Shown here piece after piece: positions 1 through 8,940 of a stretch of DNA of 64,000 nt. Both the position numbers and the translations under genes were made by a program. The notes under the pieces were generated by a model that saw nothing but the letters and a program-made list of their open reading frames with translations, was not told where the DNA came from and made no database searches. The stretch comes from DASYXT01 sp035934555 (lineage in GTDB: Bacteria > Verrucomicrobiota > Verrucomicrobiia > Limisphaerales > UBA8199): the NCBI GenBank assembly GCA_035934555.1, contig DASYXT010000071.1:62001-126000 (forward strand), in the 5' to 3' direction. Numbering within the stretch: position 1 is the first letter of the stretch; each line of letters starts with the position of its first letter.

Positions 1-1
1 C

Positions 2-652
2 GAGGGTACCGACGCGGGCCTTTACCGGCTGATGGAAGCCTTTCTGCCCCCGGGTGCGGTGTTGTGGGACGTCGGCGCCTTTGCGGGTTATATATCCGCT
101 CATTTCGCCCATCCCCGATTTAAGCTGGCGGCCATCCATGCGTTCGAACCGAATCCGGTGACCTTGGCGCCCTTGCGAAAGCTCTTCACGGGCAGTTCCA
201 AGGTGACGATTCACCCGTTCGCCCTCGGCTGCGCGGACAAAACGATGGAGCTGGCCGTCAATCCAGACTCGACTTCCATGGCTTCTCTGGTCCGCCGCGA
301 GGGCGCGACCCAGAACGTCCCCATTCATGTTCGGCGCGGCGATGCCGTGTGTGAGGAATTAAACTTGCCGATGCCCGATGTGATTAAGATCGACGTCGAG
401 GGTTTCGAGCACGAGGTGATCAGCGGCCTGGCCAACACCATAACCAAAAAAAACCCGGCGATCTTCTTCGAACATATTTTCCTGTCAGACCAGCAAATCC
501 AGGGAATGATTCCAGCCGGTTATAAGTTGGTCTTTATCGGTGATGACGGCTCGTTGTCCGATTCGTTATCAAAACGCAGCGCCGGGCACGACGCCGTTCT
601 GATCCCGACGGCTCATCCGCAGGCGGGGAAGGTCCTCTCGAAGCTAGCCTGA
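2..652 (+). CDS. FkbM family methyltransferase, 5' end outside the window
   Basis: Class I SAM-dependent methyltransferase of the FkbM type, a family that O-methylates sugars or other small molecules during glycan and natural-product assembly. The reading frame is open to the first complete codon of the window, so the ATG at 32 is probably internal and the start is lost. Visible motifs are the SAM-binding strand LWDVGAFAGYIS, the acidic loop HAFEPNPVT, and the family hallmark KIDVEGFEHEVISG. The substrate cannot be told. The next gene on the opposite strand is a second FkbM protein and a GT-C-like membrane protein follows, which suggests a cell-surface glycan context; that is inference. Confidence 0.85.
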   Translation, partial: EGTDAGLYRLMEAFLPPGAVLWDVGAFAGYISAHFAHPRFKLAAIHAFEPNPVTLAPLRKLFTGSSKVTIHPFALGCADKTMELAVNPDSTSMASLVRREGATQNVPIHVRRGDAVCEELNLPMPDVIKIDVEGFEHEVISGLANTITKKNPAIFFEHIFLSDQQIQGMIPAGYKLVFIGDDGSLSDSLSKRSAGHDAVLIPTAHPQAGKVLSKLA

Positions 653-695
653 GCGCGGGTCCGCAGCGGTCGCGGTTTTTTCCGGGCTCAAGGAA

Positions 696-1634
696 TCAGC
701 AAACCAGCGAACCGCGGGCGCCCAATGGCATCGCCGCCTGCAGCAGCACCGGGGTCGGCGTGGGCGTCCAGGATGCAAACCCTTTCAAGCGCAGCCGGTA
801 CTGTGGCTGGACGCCTTTCAACCAGTCCACCATCTGCGCCGCATGTTCAGGCTTATGATAGGTGGTGACGGCGATTTGCGGCGCACCGGCGCGAATCAAC
901 CGCTCGGCGCCCAGCAGCACGTCCAAGTCCGAGCCTTCGGCATCGACTTTGATCAGGTCGCGCGCGCCCAGCTTCAGCTCGTGCGTGGCGCAGTAGTCGT
1001 CCAGTGAAACGCCATCCACGCTCGGGCCTGCTTCGTCGGCGGTCTGGATCGAATGCGAATCGGGTTTGTCGGCCTGCTCGAGAAAGCGGACTTTGCCCGA
1101 GACGCGACTGACGGCGACCGGCTCGAAGCGGACACGGTCAGCCACCCCATTGGCCTCGGCGGCCTGGCGCGCATAGCGGATGTTGGTCACCGAAGGTTCG
1201 AAGCAGATGACGCGGGCCGCGCAGTTCTGGCGCACGACCCGAAAGGCGAACAGCCCTTCACAGGCGCCGACGTCCAGGACGAGACTCTGTGGGGTCAAGT
1301 GGATGGGCGGCGTGGTGTAGCAGTGGGGAAAGCCGGGATTAAACTCCTGATCGATGACGTAGTGAAGGTTGTTGTCCGCCGCGCCTAACCAGTAAAAGAG
1401 CAAGTCGGGTTTGAGCACGCGAACTTCGTGCACTCCCCCAGGCAGCGTGCGGATGGCGGCCTCGCGCGCCAACGCCCGCCCGGCCGCGCGATGAGTGATC
1501 CGGCCTGGCAACAGCACCGCTTGCCAGTTCTGCAAGGCATCGCTGAGCGAAAACAAACCGGGGTACCGGCGGAACTCGCGCCACGTATTGAAACAGTGGG
1601 CAAAGTTCGAGATCAGGTTCCGTTTTCGTCGCAT
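696..1634 (-). CDS. FkbM family methyltransferase
   Basis: SAM-dependent methyltransferase of about 312 residues. Motifs include VLDVGACEGLFAF (SAM binding), VICFEPSVTN, and the FkbM signature IKVDAEGSDLDVLLG. I chose the ATG at 1634 (MRRKRNLISNF). The frame stays open to 1742, but those extra residues (MLRTKVRLKSARRPP) are a translation of an interspersed palindromic repeat and not of protein-like sequence. The roughly 115-residue region before the methyltransferase core has no motif I recognise. It converges with the partial FkbM gene to its left, so the two are not one operon. The substrate is unknown; surface glycan modification is a guess. Confidence 0.82.
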   Translation of the reverse strand: MRRKRNLISNFAHCFNTWREFRRYPGLFSLSDALQNWQAVLLPGRITHRAAGRALAREAAIRTLPGGVHEVRVLKPDLLFYWLGAADNNLHYVIDQEFNPGFPHCYTTPPIHLTPQSLVLDVGACEGLFAFRVVRQNCAARVICFEPSVTNIRYARQAAEANGVADRVRFEPVAVSRVSGKVRFLEQADKPDSHSIQTADEAGPSVDGVSLDDYCATHELKLGARDLIKVDAEGSDLDVLLGAERLIRAGAPQIAVTTYHKPEHAAQMVDWLKGVQPQYRLRLKGFASWTPTPTPVLLQAAMPLGARGSLVC

Positions 1635-1707
1635 AGGCGCAGCCGGCGCAACTTTAGAGTAATGGGTGTGCTGTCGTGTCGCCAGACCAAACCGTGAAGG
1701 CGGCCGG

Positions 1708-1808
1708 CGCGCGGACTTTAGTCTGACTTTAGTCCGCAGCAATATCCGATGGCGACAGGGTTTTCGAATACGACGGGATTCTCGACTGTTGCTGTGGACT
1801 TACTCCCC
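1708..1808. repeat. GCGGACTTTAGTCCGC-family palindromic repeat, copy 1
   Basis: The left half reads GCGCGGACTTTAGTC followed by a second CTTTAGTCCGCAGCAA, and the degenerate right half is GTTGCTGTGGACT. The element overlaps the apparent N-terminal extension of the FkbM gene. It shares the extra TCTGACTTTAG insertion with the copy near 35.2 kb. Confidence 0.8.
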
Positions 1809-1862
1809 CTTAAAAGTTCGTTGACTGAGCGATAATGAGAAAGGGCAACGTGGGGGGGACTG

Positions 1863-1980
1863 GTCAATTGAAAATTGAAAATTGAAAAATGGTTATTTGT
1901 CATTGGTTTCATGGGTCATGCTGGGGCTTTCTGCAATAACCAATGGCAAATTTTCAATGCTCAATTTTCAATTAATTGGT
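1863..1980. repeat. AT-rich inverted repeat of the ATTGAAAATTGAAAATTG type
   Basis: The left arm has tandem AATTGAAAATTGAAAATTG followed by ATGGTTATTTGTCATTGG. The right arm, on the other strand, reads AATTGAAAATTGAGCATTG then TTTGCCATTGGTTATTG. The arms are imperfect, about 45 nt each, around a short centre. The stretch from 1635 to 2029 holds this repeat and the palindromic repeat before it and no gene I can support. It lies in front of the GT-C-like gene and may carry its promoter. Confidence 0.7.
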
Positions 1981-2029
1981 AATTTCCTTTAGCCTTCCAT
2001 CTGGAACTTATAACCTGCTGTGCTGGTTT

Positions 2030-4132
2030 ATGTTGTTAGAGCAGAGTTTAACGAGCGACGCCCCTCCGGCCCAAGCCGCCCGAGGACCCTGGGCCAGTGC
2101 GGCGGCAGGCTGGATTATGTTTTCGGCCTATTGCTCCTGCACGGGCTGGGTACTGTCGGCGTTGCACGAACTGAACGCGGGCGGTTACGCGGTTGCGTTG
2201 GGCATTGGCCTGGTACTCATCGCGCTCTATTTGCGGTCGGATCGGTGCGCGGGTTTTAGGTCACAGCGAGCCGGCGTCGGCTGGATTGGGCGTTGCCGTA
2301 AAGCGAAAGCCGCGTGGGGGCGCCGATTCCGCCGGCCAGTCCCACTCGCCTTCCTGGTCCTCGCGGTGCTGGTATTCTTAAGCGGTGTGCTGTACGCGCC
2401 GAGCAACTGGGACGCGTTGTCGTATCGTGTGCCGCGGGTATTGCACTGGCTGGCGGCCGGTCAATGGCATTGGATTCACACGCAATTCCAGCGCCTGAAT
2501 GTGCGCGGGAACGGATTTGAATGGATGATGGCGCCGATGCTCGCGCTGTTCAAAACCGATCGCGCGTTCTTCTTGTTCAATTTTATCCCCTTTTTGCTGC
2601 TGCCGGGCCTGTTTTTCACCAGCTTGCGCCGGTTGGGCGTGACTCCCCGCGCCGCGTACTTTTGGATGTGGCTGCTGCCTGCCGGCTACTGCTATCTGCT
2701 GCACGCGGGCAGCCTCGGCAACGATCTCTTTGGCGCGTTCTTCGGCGTCGCCGCGATTGCGTTCGGCTTGCGCGCGCGGCAAGACCGCGACCTGGTGTCA
2801 CTTTGGGTTTCGCTCCTGGCCATGGCGCTGACCACGGAGGTCAAAGCCAATAATGCGCTGATAGGCCTGGTGTGGCTGGTGGTGGTGGCGCCCTGCTGGA
2901 GGTTGCTGCTCGCCGTGCCTCCGCACGCAAAACCGGCCAGCACCACACCTGGCGGGCGCGCCGCCGCCGGGCTTCACGCCTATCATTCACTCCTAACCAC
3001 TGCCGCGGTCACGGTAATCGGGTTGTCGTGTTCGCTCGTGCCGACTGCAGTCCTCAACAGCATCTACGTGCATGACTGGACCGGTACGGCTGCTGATGGC
3101 ATGAAAAACCCACCGGGGCAGAGCCTGGCGCGCATTGCCGGCAACTGCGGTGTTGTCGCGGTGGATAATCTGACTCCACCGGTCGCGCCCTTCGCCGCGG
3201 CCTGGAACGCTCGCGTCGCGCCCAAGCTGGTGCCGGCTTCGGTGAACAATGCTTTCGGCGGCGTCACTTTAGCCAATCCAGTCCTGAAAATGGAGGAACT
3301 GCCGATCGAGGAATCTGCGGGGTTAGGCCTGGGCGCATGCGCGTTGTTGGTTCTCTCGGGCATAGCCGCGCGGCGAACCGACAAGGATAAAGGCCGGACT
3401 CAACATGAGCAGCCGACGGATTCCTTATGCGCGCGAGGCGTCCGCAGTCCGCGCATCTTCGCCCCTGGCCCGCGGCTGGTATGGGGAGCGACTGTGGTTG
3501 CGGTCGCCGCGTTCCTGGCGCTCTCCTTTCCGACCCGGAGCGAAGCGCGTCTGCTGAACACTTATTATCCTTTCCTGATTCTTCCGTTGCTGCTCGGCCC
3601 AAATCAGGGTGGCGTGGTGCGGCGGGGTTGGTGGCAAGGCGCGGCCCTGCTCGTGATGGCCGCGGCTGCTCTGCCGCTGATGCTCAACCCCGCCCGGCCG
3701 CTGTTTCCGGCGCAGGCAACGCTGCGGTGGCTGCGGCACCATGGCGCGCCCGCCGCGATCGTTTCGCGCGCTGAACGGGTTTATGCAGCGTACGGCGAGC
3801 GAGCCGACGCGCTGGTGCCGCTTTTGGAGTTCCTGCCACCGGGCGAGAAGGTCATTGGCCTGGTCACCTTCGACGATCCTGAAACCAGTCTGTGGAAGCC
3901 GTTCGGCAGCCGGCGCGTTGTTCATGTCTGCCGCAATGACACGGGGGCGCAGCTCCGCGCCCGCGGCATGCGCTACATCTGGGTCAACGCGCATCAAATC
4001 GAGCGGTTTGAACCTCTGACTTTCGAGCAATGGCTGATGCAGGTGCAAGGCACCGTCGTGCGCAGCGTCCCCCTCACTCTCCGGGCCGGTGAACCGGCTA
4101 ATCCCTGGACCCTGGTGGAATTGCGAGATTGA
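2030..4132 (+). CDS. polytopic membrane protein, GT-C glycosyltransferase-like
   Basis: About 700 residues with many hydrophobic segments. The region near residues 120-165 (PSNWDALSYRVPRVLHWL, then GQWHW and WMMAPMLALF) resembles the first periplasmic loop of GT-C or family-39-type lipid-linked sugar transferases, which carry an Asp after the first membrane helix. This makes a sugar transferase using a polyprenyl-phosphate donor the best guess, but no catalytic residue can be proven by eye. A soluble C-terminal part of about 150 residues follows the membrane domain. The ATG at 2030 was chosen; a TTG at 1976 in the same frame lies inside the AT-rich repeat. No ribosome binding site is evident. 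Confidence 0.6.
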   Translation: MLLEQSLTSDAPPAQAARGPWASAAAGWIMFSAYCSCTGWVLSALHELNAGGYAVALGIGLVLIALYLRSDRCAGFRSQRAGVGWIGRCRKAKAAWGRRFRRPVPLAFLVLAVLVFLSGVLYAPSNWDALSYRVPRVLHWLAAGQWHWIHTQFQRLNVRGNGFEWMMAPMLALFKTDRAFFLFNFIPFLLLPGLFFTSLRRLGVTPRAAYFWMWLLPAGYCYLLHAGSLGNDLFGAFFGVAAIAFGLRARQDRDLVSLWVSLLAMALTTEVKANNALIGLVWLVVVAPCWRLLLAVPPHAKPASTTPGGRAAAGLHAYHSLLTTAAVTVIGLSCSLVPTAVLNSIYVHDWTGTAADGMKNPPGQSLARIAGNCGVVAVDNLTPPVAPFAAAWNARVAPKLVPASVNNAFGGVTLANPVLKMEELPIEESAGLGLGACALLVLSGIAARRTDKDKGRTQHEQPTDSLCARGVRSPRIFAPGPRLVWGATVVAVAAFLALSFPTRSEARLLNTYYPFLILPLLLGPNQGGVVRRGWWQGAALLVMAAAALPLMLNPARPLFPAQATLRWLRHHGAPAAIVSRAERVYAAYGERADALVPLLEFLPPGEKVIGLVTFDDPETSLWKPFGSRRVVHVCRNDTGAQLRARGMRYIWVNAHQIERFEPLTFEQWLMQVQGTVVRSVPLTLRAGEPANPWTLVELRD

Positions 4133-4193
4133 AGCAAACTGGGGCAACGCTTTTTCGGGGGAAGGGCTCTCCGTCGGATGTTTCCCGTCCCCT

Positions 4194-4811
4194 CTCATTA
4201 ACACCCCCATTTATGGGGGTGTATGCCGCGCCGAGAACCCAGACCCAACCGTTTCAACGGTTTTGTCCTGGCGCCATTGGAGTCCGTGCCGCTCCACCAG
4301 CATTTTGATCTCTTCCGCCCATGTCTTTTTCCGGTGGTGCTGCTCCTGCTCGGCGATGTACTTGGCCACTGCTCCAACACCGGAATGGGAAACTGAAAAA
4401 ACACCATAACCTCTGCCCCATGCGAACCGGCCCGGAACCTCGCCCGTATTCAGCCAGTGCGATGAACCACCTTTGAACAGGTGCATCATGTCTTCAACAC
4501 ACATGTTGGTGGGCAAATCCACCAACGCGTGGATGTGCTCCGGGTTCACGAAGTTGATCTTCATGTAAACGCCTTTCTCCGCCGCGTAATCGGTCAGGAA
4601 CCGTGAGAGCCGCGGGGCAACCGGATTACACAACAGCGGCCGCCGTTCGAGGGTGGCCCAGGTGAGGTGAAGCCAGATACGGGAGTAGGAATGCAACGAC
4701 ATCGTGACCGGATACATTAGCGCGGAGAATGCGTCAAGGGAAACCGTTGAAACGGTTGGGGCAAGGGACTTTGAGGCGGCATTCACCCCCATGAATGGGG
4801 GTGTTAATGAG
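4194..4811 (-). mobile_element. RAYT-type element with ~70-bp inverted termini
   Basis: The ends at 4194-4263 and 4741-4811 are inverted copies of each other. Each holds two nested palindromes: an outer ACACCCCCAT..ATGGGGGTG hairpin and an inner AACCGTTTCAACGGTT hairpin. Between them lies one small Y1 transposase gene whose stop codon is inside the outer hairpin loop. Flanking bases show no target duplication, as expected for HUH enzymes. The layout matches REP-associated tyrosine transposases flanked by REP pairs and not classical IS200, whose ends are not inverted copies. Confidence 0.8.
4211..4702 (-). CDS. REP-associated tyrosine transposase (Y1/HUH family)
   Basis: 163 residues from MSLHSYSRIWLHLTWATLER; an ATG at 4717 would add five residues, and the open frame further upstream is just the element's terminal repeat. 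The HUH metal-binding motif is NPEHIHALVDLP (His-x-His), and the likely nucleophile Tyr is in VAKYIAEQEQHH. HUH enzymes of this class nick and rejoin single-stranded DNA at hairpin ends. The last 15 residues, after VETVG, are encoded by the element's own terminal inverted repeat. It appears intact. Whether it is active, or tamed as in many RAYTs, cannot be seen. Confidence 0.85.
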   Translation of the reverse strand: MSLHSYSRIWLHLTWATLERRPLLCNPVAPRLSRFLTDYAAEKGVYMKINFVNPEHIHALVDLPTNMCVEDMMHLFKGGSSHWLNTGEVPGRFAWGRGYGVFSVSHSGVGAVAKYIAEQEQHHRKKTWAEEIKMLVERHGLQWRQDKTVETVGSGFSARHTPP

Positions 4812-4884
4812 ACCGGACCTCTGACCCGCGTTCGGCACCCACGCACCCGTTCAATGTGGGATGTTGGGCGTCGATGTTCGTCTT

Positions 4885-7758
4885 TCAGTACACCCCTAGC
4901 GGGTCAATCGAGAGGGTGTCCTGAGAACTGAAATGGCTTATTACCCGATGCGGCACAACGTCGTAAGGCACCTCCGGGCCGATGCCCACGTCCATGCCGT
5001 AGGTTTCGTTGGCAATCGAGGTGCTCATAGTGGATTGCCAGAAGCCGATCCCGACACTGCGCTGGGATGAGCCATAGGGTTGATGCGCGACCTGGCGGGA
5101 AAGAATGAAGTTCCCACGAATCCAGGTATTGGTAGTGCGGACATCGATGCCCACAAAACCGTTCGTGGAGTCGTTGACGATCAGGTTCTGCAAAAGCGTG
5201 ACTCCCGGTCCGTAGTCGGCGATGCCATACCCGCGCCCGGGGCCCGGCGCGGTATCGACGATATTGGATGCAATCAGAGTTCCCGGCGTGGGTTGGCGAT
5301 AAGGGTTATGATCGCAGGGATACATATAGATGCCCACGTTATAGCCGCGAACAAAGTTATGGGTGATCGTCGCTTTGGACTGCGTGACGATGCCGGCGTT
5401 GCCGATCTGCGAGGGGTCCGAAACGATGTTGCCCGAGATTAGGGAGATGGTGGGATTGTAATCCTCCGAATACACCGCCGTGCTGGGGGGTATCAATATC
5501 CCCGTGGCGCCCGGCGTTAGACCCGAGTTGGTGATGGTCACCGTCCGGCTGGGGACATCGTAGGCCGCCACCGTCAGCAGGATGTTGGACGCTCCGGACG
5601 GCGGGAAAATGCGAAAGTTAAGCACCTGGCCCGGAATGAATGTGCTGGGATAGTATATGGGAACGTTGGTCATCGAGCCGTCCGGGGGCGGCACGGCGAA
5701 CGTCGTCGGCGTATAGCCCATCAGCGGCTCGTCCGTCTGGAAGACCGCTTCAACGAACATGTGCAAGACCACGTTATTAGTGAACACCAGGTTGAGAGGC
5801 GACCCGAAATGCGAACCGTCCTTGCGCACGCCGTCCGGGTTATAGACCAGGTTCGGATTGTCGCTGCCACCGTCGAAGAGGTTGTCGTGATAAAGAGCTT
5901 CGCCAACCCAGGAATCCATGAGCACCTGCGCGCCGCCGCCATAGGACGCCGCTGCGTTGGTGGTATTTGAACCGAACGGGTTGAGCACATTGCACTGCAC
6001 CATGCGGAAATGAGCGAGCTGGCCGCGCAGATTATAGCCTTCGCCATAGATGGAAACCGAGCCGTGACAGTTGTTGAAAGTGCATCGATTGAAATCCAGT
6101 GATTCGACCCGGCGCAGGTCCTGATTGAGCACGTAAACACCATCAGCGTTGTTGACACCCGTCGTCGCCGGCAGCGCCGTGGGTTCCTTTTGGAACGTCA
6201 GTCCGCGGAACGCTAGCGTGCGAAAACTTCCGTTGACCAACAGAATACGCGTGCGCAGCCAACTCACAGTCGAATAGAGCACGGCGTTAGTGTCGCCTAC
6301 CACAAACAAATCACGGCCCGCCAGGTCGGTGACGCCCAACTCCAGAAAATGATAATTCCATTGCGGGCCATAGTTTGGCGTATTGAGCCGATAGGTGCCG
6401 GCCGGGAAATAGAGCGTGTTGAAATTGCTCGAAGCCTCGAGGGCATTAATCGCCGCTTGTATCGCCGAAGTATCATCAGTAACGCCGTCACCCGCAGCGC
6501 CAAAGTCTTTGACCGAGAGCCGCTGCTCCTGCACCACCCGCACCTCAGCGCTGCTATTGGTCCCCAGTATATAACCTGGCCCGGGCTGGAGCGTCAGCAG
6601 AACGCTGCTGCTGGGCGAGGGCCCCTCGCTCGGGAGCGGCACCACGGGGACCTCGACCGTCGTGACCCCGGCGCCGAACTGAACCGAGGTGGGCAGCGGT
6701 TGATAATCCACTCCCGGCACCGCGTCACCCCCCACCGCTACCGGGACGGTGAGCGGGTCGAGGCTGCCGGCGCGCACGAGGCGAAAACTGCCGGGAGAAA
6801 GCGTGGTGATATCGGCGACTGCGATGCTGGGCGTGACAGTCAGGACATTGGTCGCCGTGAGCATCGCTTCCAAGATCGCTGCGTTGGGCGGTGGATTGGT
6901 ATCGTGGGCGCCTGGCCCGTAATAGAATCCCGGCGCGATGCCGACAACGCCCTGGTCCCAGTCGGTCGCGCCGTCATGATCCGAATCGAGGTCATAAACC
7001 TGCACGCAAAAGAATTGGGCATTGGTATTGACCTCGACGGCCAGCGCCAACTGGCCCCCGGTCCCTTGCAGGGGACCACCCAGTGAGGACCAGGCAGCAG
7101 ACAACCCGGAGCGGGTTTTGAGCTGGTAATACTTGTTGGCGACCGATTGCCACTGCAGCACCATCGCCTGGCCAACGCGCGCGTCGGCCAGCGCCAGGCG
7201 TGAGGTGGAGCTCAGCGGGTCCGTGCCGGCGGCAAATTCATCGATATCGCTGACGCCGTCACCGTCGCTATCCATCGTGCCGATGAAAGGACGACTCCAT
7301 TCGATGGCGGGATTGTCCGTAATAACGCTCAGGGCAAAGTAGAACGGGCCACCAGCTTGCGGATCGGCCGGGACGGCGGCCAGCAGGTCCTGGCCGGTGC
7401 CGAGCCAAGGCTCACCTTGCGGCTGCCACGGGCCGCCAGGGGCACTGGCCTCGAGTACCTGGTAGCGAATCCCTGCGCTGCTGGGCCAGCGCAACAGGTA
7501 GGCGGAGGACATTACGGGCGAGGCGGTAATCCGGAACGCGGACTGCGCATCGCGCGGATCGGTTCCCGCCACGGATTCCCGGTAATTGGACGCGCCGTCT
7601 CCGTCTGTATCCGCATTGGGATCCAAATTCCACGCGTTGAAAATCTTGGCCCAAACCGCGCTCATCCCATTGGTGGTAAGGTCGGCCCGGCTCTGGTGAG
7701 CAAATGAGAACACCAGACTTATCAACACCAAAAACCGCAGGGATTTGGTTTGCGTCAT
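4885..7758 (-). CDS. exported right-handed beta-helix protein, pectate_lyase_3-like, with Calx-beta domain
   Basis: 957 residues starting with a signal peptide (MTQTKSLRFLVLISLVFS, cut near SRA). A short calcium-type segment DPNADTDGDGASNYRESVAG follows, then two immunoglobulin-like modules of the kind common in Verrucomicrobia exported proteins, each with another DSDGDGVSD or DSDHDGATD motif. A Calx-beta-like domain is at about 305-405. From about residue 412 the sequence KDFGAAGDGVTDDTSAIQAA starts a pectate_lyase_3 / GH55-type beta-helix that runs nearly to the C-terminus. It probably binds or cleaves a polysaccharide outside the cell; the substrate is unknown. It stands alone. Confidence 0.8.
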   Translation of the reverse strand: MTQTKSLRFLVLISLVFSFAHQSRADLTTNGMSAVWAKIFNAWNLDPNADTDGDGASNYRESVAGTDPRDAQSAFRITASPVMSSAYLLRWPSSAGIRYQVLEASAPGGPWQPQGEPWLGTGQDLLAAVPADPQAGGPFYFALSVITDNPAIEWSRPFIGTMDSDGDGVSDIDEFAAGTDPLSSTSRLALADARVGQAMVLQWQSVANKYYQLKTRSGLSAAWSSLGGPLQGTGGQLALAVEVNTNAQFFCVQVYDLDSDHDGATDWDQGVVGIAPGFYYGPGAHDTNPPPNAAILEAMLTATNVLTVTPSIAVADITTLSPGSFRLVRAGSLDPLTVPVAVGGDAVPGVDYQPLPTSVQFGAGVTTVEVPVVPLPSEGPSPSSSVLLTLQPGPGYILGTNSSAEVRVVQEQRLSVKDFGAAGDGVTDDTSAIQAAINALEASSNFNTLYFPAGTYRLNTPNYGPQWNYHFLELGVTDLAGRDLFVVGDTNAVLYSTVSWLRTRILLVNGSFRTLAFRGLTFQKEPTALPATTGVNNADGVYVLNQDLRRVESLDFNRCTFNNCHGSVSIYGEGYNLRGQLAHFRMVQCNVLNPFGSNTTNAAASYGGGAQVLMDSWVGEALYHDNLFDGGSDNPNLVYNPDGVRKDGSHFGSPLNLVFTNNVVLHMFVEAVFQTDEPLMGYTPTTFAVPPPDGSMTNVPIYYPSTFIPGQVLNFRIFPPSGASNILLTVAAYDVPSRTVTITNSGLTPGATGILIPPSTAVYSEDYNPTISLISGNIVSDPSQIGNAGIVTQSKATITHNFVRGYNVGIYMYPCDHNPYRQPTPGTLIASNIVDTAPGPGRGYGIADYGPGVTLLQNLIVNDSTNGFVGIDVRTTNTWIRGNFILSRQVAHQPYGSSQRSVGIGFWQSTMSTSIANETYGMDVGIGPEVPYDVVPHRVISHFSSQDTLSIDPLGVY

Positions 7759-7767
7759 CCTGCCATG

Positions 7768-7796
7768 ATAAACTCACGACCGCCTGCACCTGTCAA
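7768..7796 (-). promoter_or_regulatory. possible sigma-70 promoter for the beta-helix gene
   Basis: On the minus strand TTGACA (7796 to 7791) is followed after 17-18 nt by GTTTAT/TTTATC (around 7773 to 7767). The ATG at 7758 would lie only a few bases after the expected start site, so the message could be nearly leaderless. The -10 match is weak. Confidence 0.35.
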
Positions 7797-7836
7797 TACG
7801 TTTTGCAGGATCACGGGGGGCGCTTTTACCAAAACT

Positions 7837-8688
7837 TCAGGAATTTCGCCGCACGTTGAGCCGCGGGCGGATGGGAGGCGGCATCGGGATCTTGGGCGGC
7901 AACGGCGGCTTGGATTGCGGCGGTGGGGTGCCCGGAGCTGGTTCCGGTGCTGGGGCCATCGCGGGCGGCTGATAGGTATGCGAAACCAGCCATTGCTGGG
8001 TCGTGGTGGCCAGCTCGCCGATTTTGGATTCAGGGAACTGCAAGTCGGCGATCTTAAAATCGGCGATGGACTTCAGCGCATCGAACGCCTGACCGGTCGT
8101 GTGGGCCAGTTGCTGAACCCCGGCGACCAGGTTTTGGCCGAGGGTCTCATAACCGTTGACCAGCCAATCCACTTTGCCGGTGGCAATATCGACCAACAAA
8201 CCGTGCACGGGAATCTTTGGCCCGATCAGAGGGCTGCTGCGGACCAACGCGACTCCCTTGATGATGTTTTCCCGTTCGTTGCTGAAAATGCCGAAGTACT
8301 CGTTCACATTGTCGGGCAGCAGATGCCGCTCGACCCCGAGCCCGCGGAGCTTATCCAGCAGTTGCAGCGTGCCGGTTTTGGCGACCTGGCAATCGGTGTG
8401 CCCGATGATGGCGATTTCTTTGCCGCCCTTGACGGCGCAGGCCAGCGCCAGTGAACGCATCGTGCTGCTGAGCGGGCTGGTGATAATATTGCCGGCGTTG
8501 CGCAGCCAGATGAATTCATCCCCAGGCACGCCGAGCACTTCCGGCAGCAATGCGTTGAGCCGTGTATCAATGCACGTCAAAGCCACCAGCGGCAGCTCGC
8601 TGGCAAACTCGGCTGGGTGCAAGCCCGCCTGGGTGTCGCCAGCCACCGCGCGGTGGTTAGCGTCTATTATTGCCTCAAACAAACGCAT
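7837..8688 (-). CDS. beta-class carbonic anhydrase
   Basis: 283 residues; interconverts CO2 and bicarbonate with a zinc ion. The beta-class zinc ligands are clear: CIDTR (C39 with the Asp41-Arg43 dyad) and GHTDC (H97, C100). The core resembles ordinary beta carbonic anhydrases, which run about 200-230 residues. The last 45 residues are a Pro-rich tail (many PP and PAP runs) that may be a linker. No signal peptide is seen, so it should be cytoplasmic. It is the last gene of the flotillin cluster, four bases after the PLDc_N-type gene, so it is probably co-transcribed with membrane-domain proteins. Confidence 0.9.
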   Translation of the reverse strand: MRLFEAIIDANHRAVAGDTQAGLHPAEFASELPLVALTCIDTRLNALLPEVLGVPGDEFIWLRNAGNIITSPLSSTMRSLALACAVKGGKEIAIIGHTDCQVAKTGTLQLLDKLRGLGVERHLLPDNVNEYFGIFSNERENIIKGVALVRSSPLIGPKIPVHGLLVDIATGKVDWLVNGYETLGQNLVAGVQQLAHTTGQAFDALKSIADFKIADLQFPESKIGELATTTQQWLVSHTYQPPAMAPAPEPAPGTPPPQSKPPLPPKIPMPPPIRPRLNVRRNS

Positions 8689-8692
8689 AAAA

Positions 8693-8935
8693 TCACGCCA
8701 CCGCGGCCCGGCCCCGGGGGCGGCCCAATAAGAAATACAGAAACGCCCCCAGAAAATGAAGGAAGATGATCACCAGCACCCAAATAATCTTCTCTCCGGT
8801 TGTCAGGCCGCGGTTGGTGATGGCATGGACGAGCATCCAAATCCAGAATATGCATGCCAGCACCGCCAGCACGATCCCGCCCACTACGAACAGGAGCCCA
8901 AAGGCTCCTGCGAATAATCCCGCCAACGCTAACAT
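8693..8935 (-). CDS. small membrane protein, PLDc_N (phospholipase D N-terminal) domain
   Basis: 80 residues with two transmembrane helices and, between them, ITNRGLTTGEKIIWVLVIIF, matching the stand-alone PLDc_N domain. That domain forms the membrane anchor of cardiolipin synthases and also occurs alone in envelope-stress operons. Its function alone is not known. It sits five bases after the flotillin stop and four before the carbonic anhydrase start, so it is part of one operon. Confidence 0.8.
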   Translation of the reverse strand: MLALAGLFAGAFGLLFVVGGIVLAVLACIFWIWMLVHAITNRGLTTGEKIIWVLVIIFLHFLGAFLYFLLGRPRGRAAVA

Positions 8936-8940
8936 AACTT

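Noticed and set aside
3425..4210. 261-codon minus-strand frame at the end of the GT-C-like gene
   Set aside because: Composition is that of an antisense shadow and it runs into the mobile element's end.
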